From assembly GCF_017833295.1 (NCBI RefSeq), contig NZ_JAFIBW010000001.1, forward strand, positions 5,704,001 through 5,768,000: a stretch of 64,000 nt of DNA, in the 5' to 3' direction. The position numbers and the translations under genes are program-made. Positions 18,809 through 28,521 of this stretch are shown here, one piece after another (within the stretch, counting starts at the first letter, position 1; every line of letters begins with the position of its first letter). The DNA comes from Methylobacterium sp. PvR107. GTDB taxonomy: Bacteria > Pseudomonadota > Alphaproteobacteria > Rhizobiales > Beijerinckiaceae. The notes under the pieces are model-generated. The model saw only the letters and a list, made by a program, of their open reading frames with translations. It searched no databases and was not told the DNA's origin.

Positions 18809-20134
18809 ATGCGTCTCTCCCGCTACTTCATGCCGACCTTGCGCGAGACGCCCAAGGAAGCCGAGATCGTCTCGCACCGGCTGATGCTGCGCGCCGGCCT
18901 GGTCCGCCAGGAGGCCGCCGGCATCTACGCGTGGCTGCCGCTCGGCCTGCGGGTCCTGGAGCGCGTCTGCGCGGTGATCCGCCGGGAGCAGGACCGCTCC
19001 GGCGCTATCGAGATCCTGATGCCGACGGTGCAATCCGCCGAGCTGTGGCGCGAATCCGGCCGTTACGACGCCTACGGCAAGGAGATGCTGCGCCTGAAGG
19101 ACCGGCACGACCGCGAGATGCTGTACGGCCCCACCGCCGAGGAGATGGTCACCGAGATTTTTCGCGGGAGCGTCAGATCGTACAAGGATCTCCCGAAGAA
19201 CCTCTATCAGATCTCGTGGAAGTTCCGCGACGAGGTGCGGCCGCGCTTCGGCACGATGCGCTCGCGCGAGTTCCTGATGAAGGATGCCTACTCGTTCGAC
19301 TTCGACCAGGCCGGCGCCCGTCACGCCTACAACCGGATGTTCGTCGCGTACCTGCGCACCTTCGCGGGCCTCGGCCTGAAGGCGATCCCGATGCGCGCCG
19401 ATACCGGCCCGATCGGCGGCGACCTGTCCCACGAGTTCATCATCCTGGCCAAGACCGGCGAGAGCGAGGTCTTCTGCGATAAGGCCTATCTCGATTTCGA
19501 CACCCCGCCGGAGACGGTCGATTTCGACGACGTCGCCGCCCTCCAGGGCATCGTCGATGCCTGGACCTCGCACTACGCCGCCACCGAGGAGATGCACGAG
19601 AAGGAAGCCTTCGCCGAGGTGGCCGAGGACAGCCGGCTGGCCGCCCGGGGCATCGAGGTCGGGCACATCTTCTACTTCGGCACGAAGTATTCCGAGCCGA
19701 TGGGCGCCAAGGTCGCCGGGCCGGACGGGATCGAGCGGCCGGTCCATATGGGCTCCTACGGCATCGGCCCGAGCCGGCTGGTGGCGGCGATCATCGAGGC
19801 GAGCCACGACGAGGCCGGCATCATCTGGCCGGATTCGGTCGCGCCGTTCGACGTGGCGCTGATCAACCTCAAGGTCGGCGATGCCGGCACCGATGCCGCC
19901 TGCGCGCAGATCCAGTCGGATCTCGAGACAGCCGGCCTGTCGGTGCTCTACGACGACCGTGACGAGCGGCCCGGCGCCAAGTTCGCCACCGCCGATCTGA
20001 TCGGGCTGCCCTGGCAGGTGATCGTCGGGCCGAAGGGCCTCGCGGAGGGCAAGGTCGAGCTGAAGCGGCGCGCCGGGGGTGAGCGCGAGAGCCTCGCCAC
20101 CGTCGATCTGCTGGCACGCATCCGGCGCGTCTGA
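18809..20134 (+). CDS. proS: prolyl-tRNA synthetase (short, alphaproteobacterial/mitochondrial type)
   Basis: ProRS charges tRNA-Pro. The 441-residue protein lacks the large editing insertion of the 570-residue enterobacterial form, as expected for alphaproteobacteria. Class II motifs are visible: motif 2 region [19 protein letters not shown] and motif 3 [16 protein letters not shown], with a C-terminal anticodon-binding domain from about residue 345. The ATG at 18809 yields [20 protein letters not shown], the family N-terminus. lolC follows 9 bases after the stop. Confidence 0.97.
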   Translation: MRLSRYFMPTLRETPKEAEIVSHRLMLRAGLVRQEAAGIYAWLPLGLRVLERVCAVIRREQDRSGAIEILMPTVQSAELWRESGRYDAYGKEMLRLKDRHDREMLYGPTAEEMVTEIFRGSVRSYKDLPKNLYQISWKFRDEVRPRFGTMRSREFLMKDAYSFDFDQAGARHAYNRMFVAYLRTFAGLGLKAIPMRADTGPIGGDLSHEFIILAKTGESEVFCDKAYLDFDTPPETVDFDDVAALQGIVDAWTSHYAATEEMHEKEAFAEVAEDSRLAARGIEVGHIFYFGTKYSEPMGAKVAGPDGIERPVHMGSYGIGPSRLVAAIIEASHDEAGIIWPDSVAPFDVALINLKVGDAGTDAACAQIQSDLETAGLSVLYDDRDERPGAKFATADLIGLPWQVIVGPKGLAEGKVELKRRAGGERESLATVDLLARIRRV

Positions 20135-20143
20135 GGGGTGCCG

Positions 20144-21442
20144 ATGGCGGCATCAGCGGCGCTGGACCGAGTGAAGGGCATCGCGGCGTCGTTCCGCCAG
20201 GGGACCGCACCCTTCGCGCCGTTCGAGTGGATCCTCGCCGGCCGCTACCTGCGCGCCCGTCGCCGGGGCGGCGGCGTCTCGGTGGTGGCGTTCTTCTCGG
20301 TGCTGGGGATCGCACTCGGCGTTGCCACGCTGATCATCGTGCTCTCGGTCATGAACGGCTTCCGGGCGGAGCTCCTGTCGAAGATCGTCGGCATCAACGG
20401 CCACCTGTTCGCGACGCCGATCGACCGGCCGCTCAACGACTGGACGGACCTGTCCGAGCGCCTGTCGAAGGTGGCCGGCGTGCGCGCCGCGGTGCCGCTC
20501 GTGGAGGGGCAGGCCTTCGCCTCGTCGCAATATGGCGGCTCGGGCGTCGTCATCCGCGGCGTGCGGGCGGCCGATCTCGACGCCCTGGCGGCGGTCTCGT
20601 CCTCGATCCGCGGCGGCACCCTGGAGGGCTTCGACGACGGCACCGGCGTGCTGATCGGCCGGCGGCTCGCCGACACGCTCGGCCTGCAGGCCGGGGACAC
20701 GATCACGCTGGTGACGCCCAAGGGCTCCTCGACGCCGTTCGGCACCGCGCCGCGCACCAAGAGCTACACCGTCAAGGCGGTGTTCGAGGTCGGGATGACC
20801 GAGTTCGACCAGACCTTCGTGTTCATGCCGCTGACCGAGGCCCAGACCTTCTTCAACAAGGATGGCGACGTCAGCATGATCGAGATCTACGTCGACGATC
20901 CCGACCATGTCGGCGACATGCGCGAGCCGCTGGAGATGGCGGCCGAGCGCCCGATCCTGCTCACCGACTGGCGCCAGCGCAACCGGACCTTCTTCGGGGC
21001 GCTGGAGGTGGAGCGGAACGTGATGTTCCTGATCCTCAGCCTGATCGTCGTGGTGGCGACGCTCAACATCGTCTCCGGCCTGATTCTGCTGGTGCGCGAC
21101 AAGTCGAGCGACATCGCGATCCTGCGCACCATGGGGGCGACGCCCGGCACGATCATGCGGGTGTTCCTGATCAACGGCGCGCTGATCGGCGTCGTCGGGA
21201 CGCTCAGCGGGCTGGGGCTCGGCATCCTGATCACCCTGAACATCAAGCCGATCCAGCACGTGCTGTTTCCGGGCGCCTGGGACCCGACGGTGCGGTTCCT
21301 CGCCGAGATCCCGGCCCAGATGAACCCGAAGGAGATCACCGCCGTGGTGATCACCTCGCTGCTGCTGTCGCTCGCGGCGACGCTGTATCCCTCCTGGCGC
21401 GCCGCCCGGCTCGATCCGGTGCAGGCCCTCCGCTACGGCTGA
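20144..21442 (+). CDS. lolC: lipoprotein-releasing ABC transporter permease (LolC/LolE family)
   Basis: With LolD this protein extracts lipoproteins from the inner membrane and passes them to LolA. The 432-residue protein has an N-terminal membrane helix (about 45-70), a large periplasmic domain and three C-terminal helices of the FtsX fold ending DPVQALRYG. The ATG at 20144 is preceded by GAGGGG; a GTG 6 bases upstream is less well placed. Only one permease gene is present, as usual in alphaproteobacteria. Confidence 0.93.
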   Translation: MAASAALDRVKGIAASFRQGTAPFAPFEWILAGRYLRARRRGGGVSVVAFFSVLGIALGVATLIIVLSVMNGFRAELLSKIVGINGHLFATPIDRPLNDWTDLSERLSKVAGVRAAVPLVEGQAFASSQYGGSGVVIRGVRAADLDALAAVSSSIRGGTLEGFDDGTGVLIGRRLADTLGLQAGDTITLVTPKGSSTPFGTAPRTKSYTVKAVFEVGMTEFDQTFVFMPLTEAQTFFNKDGDVSMIEIYVDDPDHVGDMREPLEMAAERPILLTDWRQRNRTFFGALEVERNVMFLILSLIVVVATLNIVSGLILLVRDKSSDIAILRTMGATPGTIMRVFLINGALIGVVGTLSGLGLGILITLNIKPIQHVLFPGAWDPTVRFLAEIPAQMNPKEITAVVITSLLLSLAATLYPSWRAARLDPVQALRYG

Positions 21443-21456
21443 CGGACCGCCCACCG

Positions 21457-22167
<711 letters not shown>

Positions 22168-22445
22168 GGGCGGCCACGGCCCCGCGACGGTCCGGGTCAT
22201 CCGGACAGGCGTGGATTACCTCTGACGGGATGGCGCGAGGGTCCGGCCTCGCCGCTCCGCACCGATAGTGCCGCAGGGAGCCGAGCCCGCCTTCGCCGCG
22301 GGGCGAAGAGCACGCGCATTTTAATCCACCCCGCCGCGTGCGGGGAGGCACGCCACAGAAGATGTCAGCTCGTTATATTGCAATCACGCAAGATAAAACA
22401 GAGCCGATCAACCGGCCTGGTCTGCGCTATCTCTGGAGCGACGCT

Positions 22446-22706
22446 ATGAAGAACCGTATTGTTATTGCTATGACAGCCCTGATGCTTGGCGCCGTCCCGT
22501 TCTCGTCCGCCATGGCGGCCAACGAGGCCCGGTGGACCGGCTTCGCCCCCTACACGCCCGAGACCACCGGCGCGCTCGGCCTCGGGGTGCACGACGCACC
22601 TTTCTACGAGGGCTGCCCGATGAGTTCGGCCGCCGAGGGCAACGCCAATCAGCAGACGCGCCCGATCAAGCAGTACGGCCAGACCGCCGGCGGGTACCGC
22701 TGCTGA
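22446..22706 (+). CDS. small secreted protein of unknown function
   Basis: An 86-residue protein with a clear signal peptide (MKNRIVIAMTALMLGAVPFS, cleavage probably after SAMA near residue 24). The mature part has two cysteines (YEGCPM and the C-terminal GGYRC) that may form a disulfide. GGAG lies 7 bases before the ATG. The early codons (ATT, GTT, GCT) are AT-richer than the genome average, as often seen at translation starts. No family recognised. Confidence 0.75.
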   Translation: MKNRIVIAMTALMLGAVPFSSAMAANEARWTGFAPYTPETTGALGLGVHDAPFYEGCPMSSAAEGNANQQTRPIKQYGQTAGGYRC

Positions 22707-22722
22707 ACCGGCGGGGAGGCCG

Positions 22723-22821
22723 ATGAAGCTCAAGGTCCTGTCCTACGCGATGATCGGCGCCTTCGTGAGCGGCCTTCTCGTGACGCTCGTCGGCTCGGCC
22801 AGCGTCCTAATGAGCCACTGA
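22723..22821 (+). CDS. 32-residue single-pass membrane protein
   Basis: A short frame of 32 codons (MKLKVLSYAMIGAFVSGLLV and 12 more residues) begins 16 bases after the secreted 86-aa protein, with a strong ribosome binding site GGGGAGG at 22713-22719. Two lysines followed by a hydrophobic helix to the C-terminus suggest insertion with the N-terminus inside. Probably cotranscribed with the upstream gene. Function unknown. Confidence 0.65.
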   Translation: MKLKVLSYAMIGAFVSGLLVTLVGSASVLMSH

Positions 22822-22828
22822 CACCCCG

Positions 22829-22851
22829 GCGCCGCCCCACGCGGGCGGCGC
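22829..22851. terminator. GC-rich hairpin between converging genes
   Basis: A perfect 9-bp stem (22829-22837 with 22843-22851) and 5-base loop lie just after the 32-aa gene and before the converging glycosyltransferase gene. There is no clear U-tract, so termination is inferred from position. Confidence 0.5.
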
Positions 22852-22866
22852 TTCGGGATGCCCCCT

Positions 22867-24135
22867 TCAGCGTGCCGTCGCGGATCCGGTCCGGGCCTCC
22901 GGCGCGGCCAAGGTCTCCACGTAATCGCAGGCCTGCGCGATCGCGTCGCGGCTCTCCATCATGCGCGCCCGGGCCGTCGCGCAGGCCTGCGCCACCGCCG
23001 GATCAGCGAGCAGCCGCCTCAGGATGCGGGCGGCGCGGGCGGGCCGGAAACCGCGGCGGCTCAGGGTGGTGCCGAGGTTGCGGTCCTTCAGGCGCCGGCC
23101 CTCGTCGAAATGGTCGAACGCCACCGGCACCACGAGCTGCGGGATGCCGGCAGCCAGCGCCTGCGCCACCGTCCCGACGCCGCCGTGATGGACCAGGGCG
23201 GCGCTGCGCGGCAGCAGCCTGCTCAACGGCGCGTAGGGCAGATGGATGATCCCGGGCGGCAGCGGCCGGGGAATCTGCCCGTCCTGCGGGGCGAGCAGAA
23301 CGCCGCGACGGCCCATCCGCCGGCACAGGTCCACCGCCGTGTCGAAGAAGGCCGCGCCCTGGCGCATCGCCGAGCCGTAGGTGAACACGAGCGGCGCATC
23401 GCCCGATCCCAGGAAGGCCTCGAGCTCCGGCGGCAGGACGGCGACGTCGCCGAAGCGGTCGACCAACGGGAAGCCGAGCTGGACCGCCTGCGCCGGCCAA
23501 TCCGGCTGCGGCGCCGCGTACCAGTCCGGGAACATGAGCAGCATGCGCGTCGGGCTGTTCCACCAGTGCCGCAGCCGGTAGACCGGATCGAGGCCGAGGC
23601 GCGCGCGCAGGGCATTGAGCGGTGGCAGCGTGAACGGGCCGACCGCGGCTTTGTCGACGCCCATGTTGACGTAAGCGCGCAGTGTGGCGGGCAGGAAGCG
23701 CGGCAGCGGCAGGCCCGGCAGCCGCGGCGGGTCGAACCGGCTCTCGATCAGGAACGGCATCACGTGCAGCGTGGCGGTCGGGAGATCGTAGAGATCCTGG
23801 GCGAGCCGCGCGCCCCAGGCCAGGGGCGAGGCGACCACGACGAGGTCGATGCCGCGCGCCCGTGTCGCCCCGAGCCACAGGCAGGCGGGTTCGGCCACCT
23901 GCAGGGCATAGTCGAACATCGGCCGGAAGCCCTGCTGCGGGTGCCAGAGGTCCGGCTGGCGGATCACCGCCTCGTAGTCGGCCACCGTACCGAGAGGCTG
24001 AAAGGCGAGGCCGGCGCGGCGCGCCATCGCCTCGAACGGCGCCGGCGCCGCCAAGGACACGCCGTGGCCGCGCTCGAGGAGTTCGTGGCCGAGCGCGATG
24101 AACGGCAGCACGTCGCCGTGTGTGCCGACGGCCAC
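22867..24135 (-). CDS. GT-B fold glycosyltransferase (UGT/MGT type)
   Basis: The 422-residue protein resembles nucleotide-sugar-dependent transferases of the UDP-glucuronosyl/rhamnosyltransferase superfamily. The N-terminal GTHGDVLPFIALGHELLERG acceptor-side motif and the C-terminal donor-binding HHGGVGTVAQALAAGIPQLV are both clear. The substrate may be a lipid or secondary metabolite, but context gives no hint. The GTG at 24135 would cut into the first beta strand; a GGAG at 24184-24187 is followed by an ATT codon at 24177 in frame, so the real start may be that rare codon (436 residues). Confidence 0.85.
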   Translation of the reverse strand: MAVGTHGDVLPFIALGHELLERGHGVSLAAPAPFEAMARRAGLAFQPLGTVADYEAVIRQPDLWHPQQGFRPMFDYALQVAEPACLWLGATRARGIDLVVVASPLAWGARLAQDLYDLPTATLHVMPFLIESRFDPPRLPGLPLPRFLPATLRAYVNMGVDKAAVGPFTLPPLNALRARLGLDPVYRLRHWWNSPTRMLLMFPDWYAAPQPDWPAQAVQLGFPLVDRFGDVAVLPPELEAFLGSGDAPLVFTYGSAMRQGAAFFDTAVDLCRRMGRRGVLLAPQDGQIPRPLPPGIIHLPYAPLSRLLPRSAALVHHGGVGTVAQALAAGIPQLVVPVAFDHFDEGRRLKDRNLGTTLSRRGFRPARAARILRRLLADPAVAQACATARARMMESRDAIAQACDYVETLAAPEARTGSATAR

Positions 24136-24316
24136 AAGAGCGACGTCGACCTGTTCGACCGTCCGGTGCGCGGGAATGGCTTGCTCCTTCGAACCCCCCG
24201 GTCAGAAATCGAGTTCGTCTGGGCGCCGGCCATGCCAGCCTGCCCGCTCGGCATCAAGACACTTTTTACCATGATCGGAAGCAGCGGCCGCACAGGACCC
24301 ACAGTGGCTTTCATTA

Positions 24317-24331
24317 GAACAAAACATGAAC
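24317..24331 (+). promoter_or_regulatory. LexA box upstream of the 34-aa membrane micropeptide
   Basis: GAAC-AAAACAT-GAAC is the reverse complement of the alphaproteobacterial LexA operator GTTC-N7-GTTC. It lies 31 bases upstream of the micropeptide ATG. A possible -10 element CATACT starts at its last base (24331-24336), so bound LexA would block the promoter. Confidence 0.65.
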
Positions 24332-24362
24332 ATACTGGAGCGCGAAAGCAGGAGGCACGGCG

Positions 24363-24467
24363 ATGCTGAGGCGGTTGGTCCTGACCGGAATGGTCGAGCT
24401 CATGGCGTTCGGAATGCTGTTCGCGGCGGTGGGTGCATGGGCCATAGCCTTGGCACCGGTCCGTTAG
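24363..24467 (+). CDS. SOS-controlled 34-residue membrane micropeptide (SidA-like in form)
   Basis: The frame MLRRLVLTGMVELMAFGMLF plus 14 residues begins 7 bases after a textbook AGGAGG (24350-24355) and ends in TAG. The product is a single hydrophobic helix with an Arg-rich N-terminus. A LexA box precedes it. In size, topology and control it parallels SidA of Caulobacter, a 29-residue SOS-induced inner-membrane division inhibitor, but I see no clear sequence match, so the parallel is functional inference. dnaE begins 205 bases downstream. Confidence 0.65.
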   Translation: MLRRLVLTGMVELMAFGMLFAAVGAWAIALAPVR

Positions 24468-24508
24468 CCGATTTCTGCCGAAGGCTGCCCGGTTCCGGCC
24501 GGGAACGA

Positions 24509-24549
24509 CTTATGCACAGGCGATCAGCCCTCCGGTACCGATTGTCCAC
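24509..24549 (+). promoter_or_regulatory. two DnaA-box-like 9-mers upstream of dnaE
   Basis: TTATGCACA (24509-24517) fits the TTATNCACA consensus and TTGTCCACA (24541-24549) differs by one base from TTATCCACA. Both are on the same strand, 23 bases apart, 124-164 bases before dnaE. Just upstream is a 15-base palindrome, GTTCC-GGCCG-GGAAC (24491-24505). DnaA control of dnaE is an inference from these motifs. Confidence 0.4.
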
Positions 24550-24672
24550 AGGGGCGTCGCGAAGTGGTGCTCCGGGGGCACGACCGGTGGATATCGTCCG
24601 CGGTGGGCCCGGCGCACGTCGACTTGAAGCCGCCAAATGGGGATGCTGCGCGACCCCGGAACAAGGTCGGCC

Positions 24673-27600
24673 ATGCCACGCCAGCTCAAGGAGGTCGGAT
24701 TCGTCCACCTCCATGTCCACTCGTCCTATTCCCTCCTCGAAGGGGCGCTGAAGGTCGGGTCGCTGATCAAGGCTGCGGCTGCCGACCGGCAGCCGGCCCT
24801 GGCGCTGACCGACACCAACAACCTGTTTGGGGCGCTGGAATTTTCCGAGAAGGCGGCCGGGGAGGGCATCCAGCCGATCGCGGGCGTTCAGCTCTCCGTG
24901 GCGTTCGAGGCCGCGGATCCACACCAGCGGCAGGCGCCGACAAGTCACGGGATCGTGCTCCTCGCCCAGGACGAGACCGGCTACGCCAACCTGCTGCGGC
25001 TGGCGAGCCGCGCCTATTTCGATACGGCGCTCGGCGAGGCCCCCCGCCTCGATGCCGGGGCGTTCGTCGGCGCCTCGGACGGCCTGATCGCGCTCACCGG
25101 CGGGCTGTCGGGGCCCCTCGACACGGCCTTCCGGGCCGGCCGGCCCGAGTTGGCGCTCGCCCGCCTGAAGCGGCTCAAGGAGGCCTTCGGCGAGGACCGG
25201 CTCTACGTCGAGCTGCAGCGCCACGGCCTGCCGGAGGAAGGGCGGGTCGAGACCGCGCTCCTCGACCTCGCCGGCCGCCACGGCCTCGGGATCGTGGCGA
25301 CCAACGAGCCCTACTTCGCCAAGCCCGACGATTACGACGCCCACGATGCCCTGCTCGCCATCGCGGAAGGCCGCGTCGTCTCGGACGAGCGCCGCCGCCG
25401 GCTGACGCCGAGCCACGCCTTCAAGACCCGCGCCGAGATGGCCGAGCTGTTCCGCGACCTGCCGGACGCGCTCCAGGCCACGGTCGAGATCGCCATGCGC
25501 TGCGCCGTGCGGGCGCGGACCCGCAAGCCGATCCTGCCGAATTTCGGCGCCGTGGCGGCGGGCGAGGCGGCCCCGATGGCGGACGCCCTGGCGGAGGCGT
25601 CGGAATCCGGCGTTCAGGCGGTCTCGGCCGACGAGCCGACCGAGCTGCGGCGGCAGGCCGAGGCCGGGCTGGAGCTGCGCCTGAAGCAGCACGGCACGGC
25701 GCCGGGCTTCTCCGAGGAGGATTACCGCAAGCGCCTCGAATTCGAGCTCGACGTCATCGTCAAGATGAAGTTCCCGGGCTACTTCCTGATCGTCTCGGAC
25801 TTCATCAAGTGGGCCAAGGACCACGACATCCCGGTCGGTCCGGGCCGCGGCTCCGGCGCCGGCTCCCTGGTGGCGTGGTCGCTGCTGATCACCGATCTCG
25901 ACCCGCTGCGCTTCGGCCTGCTGTTCGAGCGGTTCCTGAACCCCGAGCGCGTCTCGATGCCGGATTTCGACATCGACTTCTGCGTCGAGGGTCGCGAGCG
26001 GGTGATCAAGTACGTGCAGCAGCGCTACGGCGAGGGGCAGGTCGGGCAGATCATCACCTTCGGTACGCTGCTCGCCCGCGGCGTGCTGCGCGACGTCGGC
26101 CGCGTCCTGGAGATGCCCTACGGGCAGGTCGACAAGCTGACCAAGCTCGTGCCGCAGAACCCGGCCAACCCCGTGACGCTGGCCCAGGCGATCGAGGGCG
26201 AGCCCAAGCTCCAGCAGGCCATGGAGGAGGAGCCGATCGTCGGCCGGCTGATCGACATCTCCAAGAAGCTCGAAGGCCTGCACCGCCACGCCTCGACCCA
26301 CGCGGCCGGCGTGGTGATCGGCGACCGGCCGCTGGAGGAGCTGGTTCCGCTCTACCGAGACCCGAAGACCGGCATGCGGGTGACCCAGTTCAACATGAAG
26401 TGGGTCGAGCAGGCCGGGCTGGTGAAGTTCGACTTCCTGGGCCTCAAGACCCTCACCATGCTGCGCTGCTGCACCGATCTGCTGAAGAAGCGCGGCATCG
26501 ACATCGATCTGGCCGCCTTGCCGCTCGACGACGAAAAAACCTACGGGCCCATGGGACGCGGCGAGACGGTCGGCGTGTTCCAGGTGGAATCGGCCGGCAT
26601 GCGCAAGGCGCTCTGCGAGATGCAGGCCGACCGGCTGGAGGACATCATCGCCCTGGTGGCGCTCTACCGGCCGGGCCCGATGGCCAACATCCCGGTCTAT
26701 TGCGAGCGCAAGCTCGGCCGCGACGCCGGCAACGAGGCGACGTGGTATCCGGATCCGAAGCTGGAGCCGATGCTGAAGGAAACCTTCGGCATCATCGTCT
26801 ATCAGGAACAGGTGATGGAGATCGCCAAGGTCCTGGCCGGCTACTCGCTCGGCGAGGCCGACATGCTCCGGCGCGCCATGGGCAAGAAGATCCGCGCCGA
26901 GATGGACGCGCAGCGCGACCGGTTCCTGAAAGGCTGCACCGAGCGCGGGCTGACCAAGGCCAAGGCCAACGAGATCTTCGACCTGCTCGCCAAGTTCGCC
27001 GATTACGGCTTCAACAAGAGCCACGCGGCGGCCTACGCGCTGCTGACCTACCAGACCGCCTACCTGAAGGCGAACTACCCGGTCGAGTTCCTGGCCGCCG
27101 CCATGACGCTCGACATCGACAACACCGACAAGCTCGCCGAATTCCGCCAGGACGCGCAGCGCCTGAAGATCACGGTCGAGCCACCCGCGATCAACACCTC
27201 GGGCGAGGTGTTCGAGGTGCGCGACGGCAAGATCTTCTACGCGCTCGCCGCCATCAAGGGCGTCGGCCGCGAGGCGGTGCGGGCGCTGGTCGAGGCGCGG
27301 GGCGACCGGCCGTTCAAGGACCTCGCCTGCCTCGCCCGCCGGCTGAACCCGCGGATGATCAACAAGCGCACCCTGGAGAGCCTCGTCCAGGCCGGGGCGC
27401 TGGACTGCATCGAGCCGGACCGGGCGCGCGCCTTCGCGGCGGTGGAGCCGATGATGAAGCTCGCCGCCAGCGCGGCGGAGGCCGAGAATGCCGGCGTGAC
27501 CGACATGTTCGGCGGCGTGGTGGCGGATGACGTGTCCCTGCGGATCCCGCCCCACGAGATCTGGCCGATGGCCGACACCCTGAAGCGCGAATACGCGGCG

Positions 27601-28191
27601 ATCGGGTTCTTCATCTCGGGCCACCCCCTCGACGAGTACGGCGACCTTCTCGACAAGCTGCGGGTCCAGAGCTGGGCCGATTTCTGCCGCGCTGTGCGGG
27701 CCGGAACCTCGAGCGTCGGCCGGGTCGCGGCCTCGGTGCTCGACCGGGCGGAGCGGCGGACCAAGACCGGCAACAAGATGGGCATCGTCACCCTCTCGGA
27801 CCGGACCGCGCATTTCGAGGCGATCATCTTCTCCGAGGGGCTCGGCCAGTACCGCGACATCCTGGAGCCGGGCCGGCCGCTGGTGCTCCAGCTTCAGGCG
27901 AACCTGGAGGGCGAGGACGTGCGCGCCCGCATCCTCACCGCGGAGCCCCTCGACCAGGCGGTGGCCCGCCACCAGAAGGGCATCCGCATCCATCTGAGCG
28001 ACCCGCGCGGTGTCGCCCCCGTGCAGCAGCGGCTGTCGATGCGCGGCGAGAGCGAGGTCTCGCTGATCCTCAAGCTCGACGGCGGCGGGCGCGAGGTGGA
28101 AATCCGGCTGCCAGGCAAGTTCCAGGCGACGCCGACGCTCGCCGGCCAGCTCCGGACCGTGCCGGGGGTGGTGCAGGTGGAGGTGAGCTAG
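24673..28191 (+). CDS. dnaE: DNA polymerase III alpha subunit (replicative)
   Basis: The main replicative polymerase subunit. The 1172-residue protein has the N-terminal PHP domain (VHLHVHSSYSLLEGALK), the palm with the PDFDIDFCVEGRERVI aspartates, the DYGFNKSHAAAYALL motif, a helix-hairpin-helix region and a C-terminal OB fold. The ATG at 24673 gives the standard N-terminus; earlier starts in frame lie in non-conserved sequence. The order lolC-lolD-dnaE is typical for Hyphomicrobiales, here with extra genes between. A second, SOS-type paralogue is at 43852-47136. Confidence 0.97.
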   Translation: MPRQLKEVGFVHLHVHSSYSLLEGALKVGSLIKAAAADRQPALALTDTNNLFGALEFSEKAAGEGIQPIAGVQLSVAFEAADPHQRQAPTSHGIVLLAQDETGYANLLRLASRAYFDTALGEAPRLDAGAFVGASDGLIALTGGLSGPLDTAFRAGRPELALARLKRLKEAFGEDRLYVELQRHGLPEEGRVETALLDLAGRHGLGIVATNEPYFAKPDDYDAHDALLAIAEGRVVSDERRRRLTPSHAFKTRAEMAELFRDLPDALQATVEIAMRCAVRARTRKPILPNFGAVAAGEAAPMADALAEASESGVQAVSADEPTELRRQAEAGLELRLKQHGTAPGFSEEDYRKRLEFELDVIVKMKFPGYFLIVSDFIKWAKDHDIPVGPGRGSGAGSLVAWSLLITDLDPLRFGLLFERFLNPERVSMPDFDIDFCVEGRERVIKYVQQRYGEGQVGQIITFGTLLARGVLRDVGRVLEMPYGQVDKLTKLVPQNPANPVTLAQAIEGEPKLQQAMEEEPIVGRLIDISKKLEGLHRHASTHAAGVVIGDRPLEELVPLYRDPKTGMRVTQFNMKWVEQAGLVKFDFLGLKTLTMLRCCTDLLKKRGIDIDLAALPLDDEKTYGPMGRGETVGVFQVESAGMRKALCEMQADRLEDIIALVALYRPGPMANIPVYCERKLGRDAGNEATWYPDPKLEPMLKETFGIIVYQEQVMEIAKVLAGYSLGEADMLRRAMGKKIRAEMDAQRDRFLKGCTERGLTKAKANEIFDLLAKFADYGFNKSHAAAYALLTYQTAYLKANYPVEFLAAAMTLDIDNTDKLAEFRQDAQRLKITVEPPAINTSGEVFEVRDGKIFYALAAIKGVGREAVRALVEARGDRPFKDLACLARRLNPRMINKRTLESLVQAGALDCIEPDRARAFAAVEPMMKLAASAAEAENAGVTDMFGGVVADDVSLRIPPHEIWPMADTLKREYAAIGFFISGHPLDEYGDLLDKLRVQSWADFCRAVRAGTSSVGRVAASVLDRAERRTKTGNKMGIVTLSDRTAHFEAIIFSEGLGQYRDILEPGRPLVLQLQANLEGEDVRARILTAEPLDQAVARHQKGIRIHLSDPRGVAPVQQRLSMRGESEVSLILKLDGGGREVEIRLPGKFQATPTLAGQLRTVPGVVQVEVS

Positions 28192-28521
28192 CCTCCCTCG
28201 GCGTGCGGGACGACCGTCCCGTCATTCCGGCATTGCGAAGCAGGGCCCGGAATCTGGAGCCGCTCGTGTGCGCCCGTTCTCGTCGGGAGGACGGCACCCG
28301 CACCGATCTGCGGCGGAGGCTCTGGATTCCGGGCTCTCGCCCGACGGCGAGCCCCGGAATGACGACAGCGATGCCTGACTGAGAACAGGCTCGAAACCCG
28401 ACCGTTTGGACCTCGGCGCACCCTGCGACGAGGATCGATGGACCAGCGCCGCCCGAAACCCGCCGCCGACGATCCGGACAGGCCGCGCGCGCGGCCGCCT
28501 CGAGGCGCCGGCCGAGCCGCC
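28192..28521. other. 330-bp intergenic region after dnaE
   Basis: The region contains the palindromic element at 28220-28365. A plus-strand frame starts at 28438, but it runs through the opposite-strand gene and has the composition of a shadow. I see no other structure and no U-tract terminator for dnaE. Confidence 0.5.
28220..28365. repeat. 146-bp palindromic element with CGTCATTCCGG ends
   Basis: The ends CGTCATTCCGG (28220-28230) and CCGGAATGACG (28355-28365) are perfect inverted repeats. Inner parts (CCCGGAATCTGGAGCC and GGCTCTGGATTCCGGG) also match imperfectly. The same 11-mer occurs alone at 31647-31657. This is the common CGTCATTCCGG-type intergenic repeat of alphaproteobacteria. Confidence 0.8.

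Noticed and set aside
24400..27993. 1197-residue open frame opposite dnaE, and similar long minus-strand frames at 9581-11884, 36866-40456 and 15192-17240
   Set aside because: High-GC coding sequence leaves long open antisense frames; these are Arg/Gly/Asp/His-rich shadows of well-identified genes with no family features.
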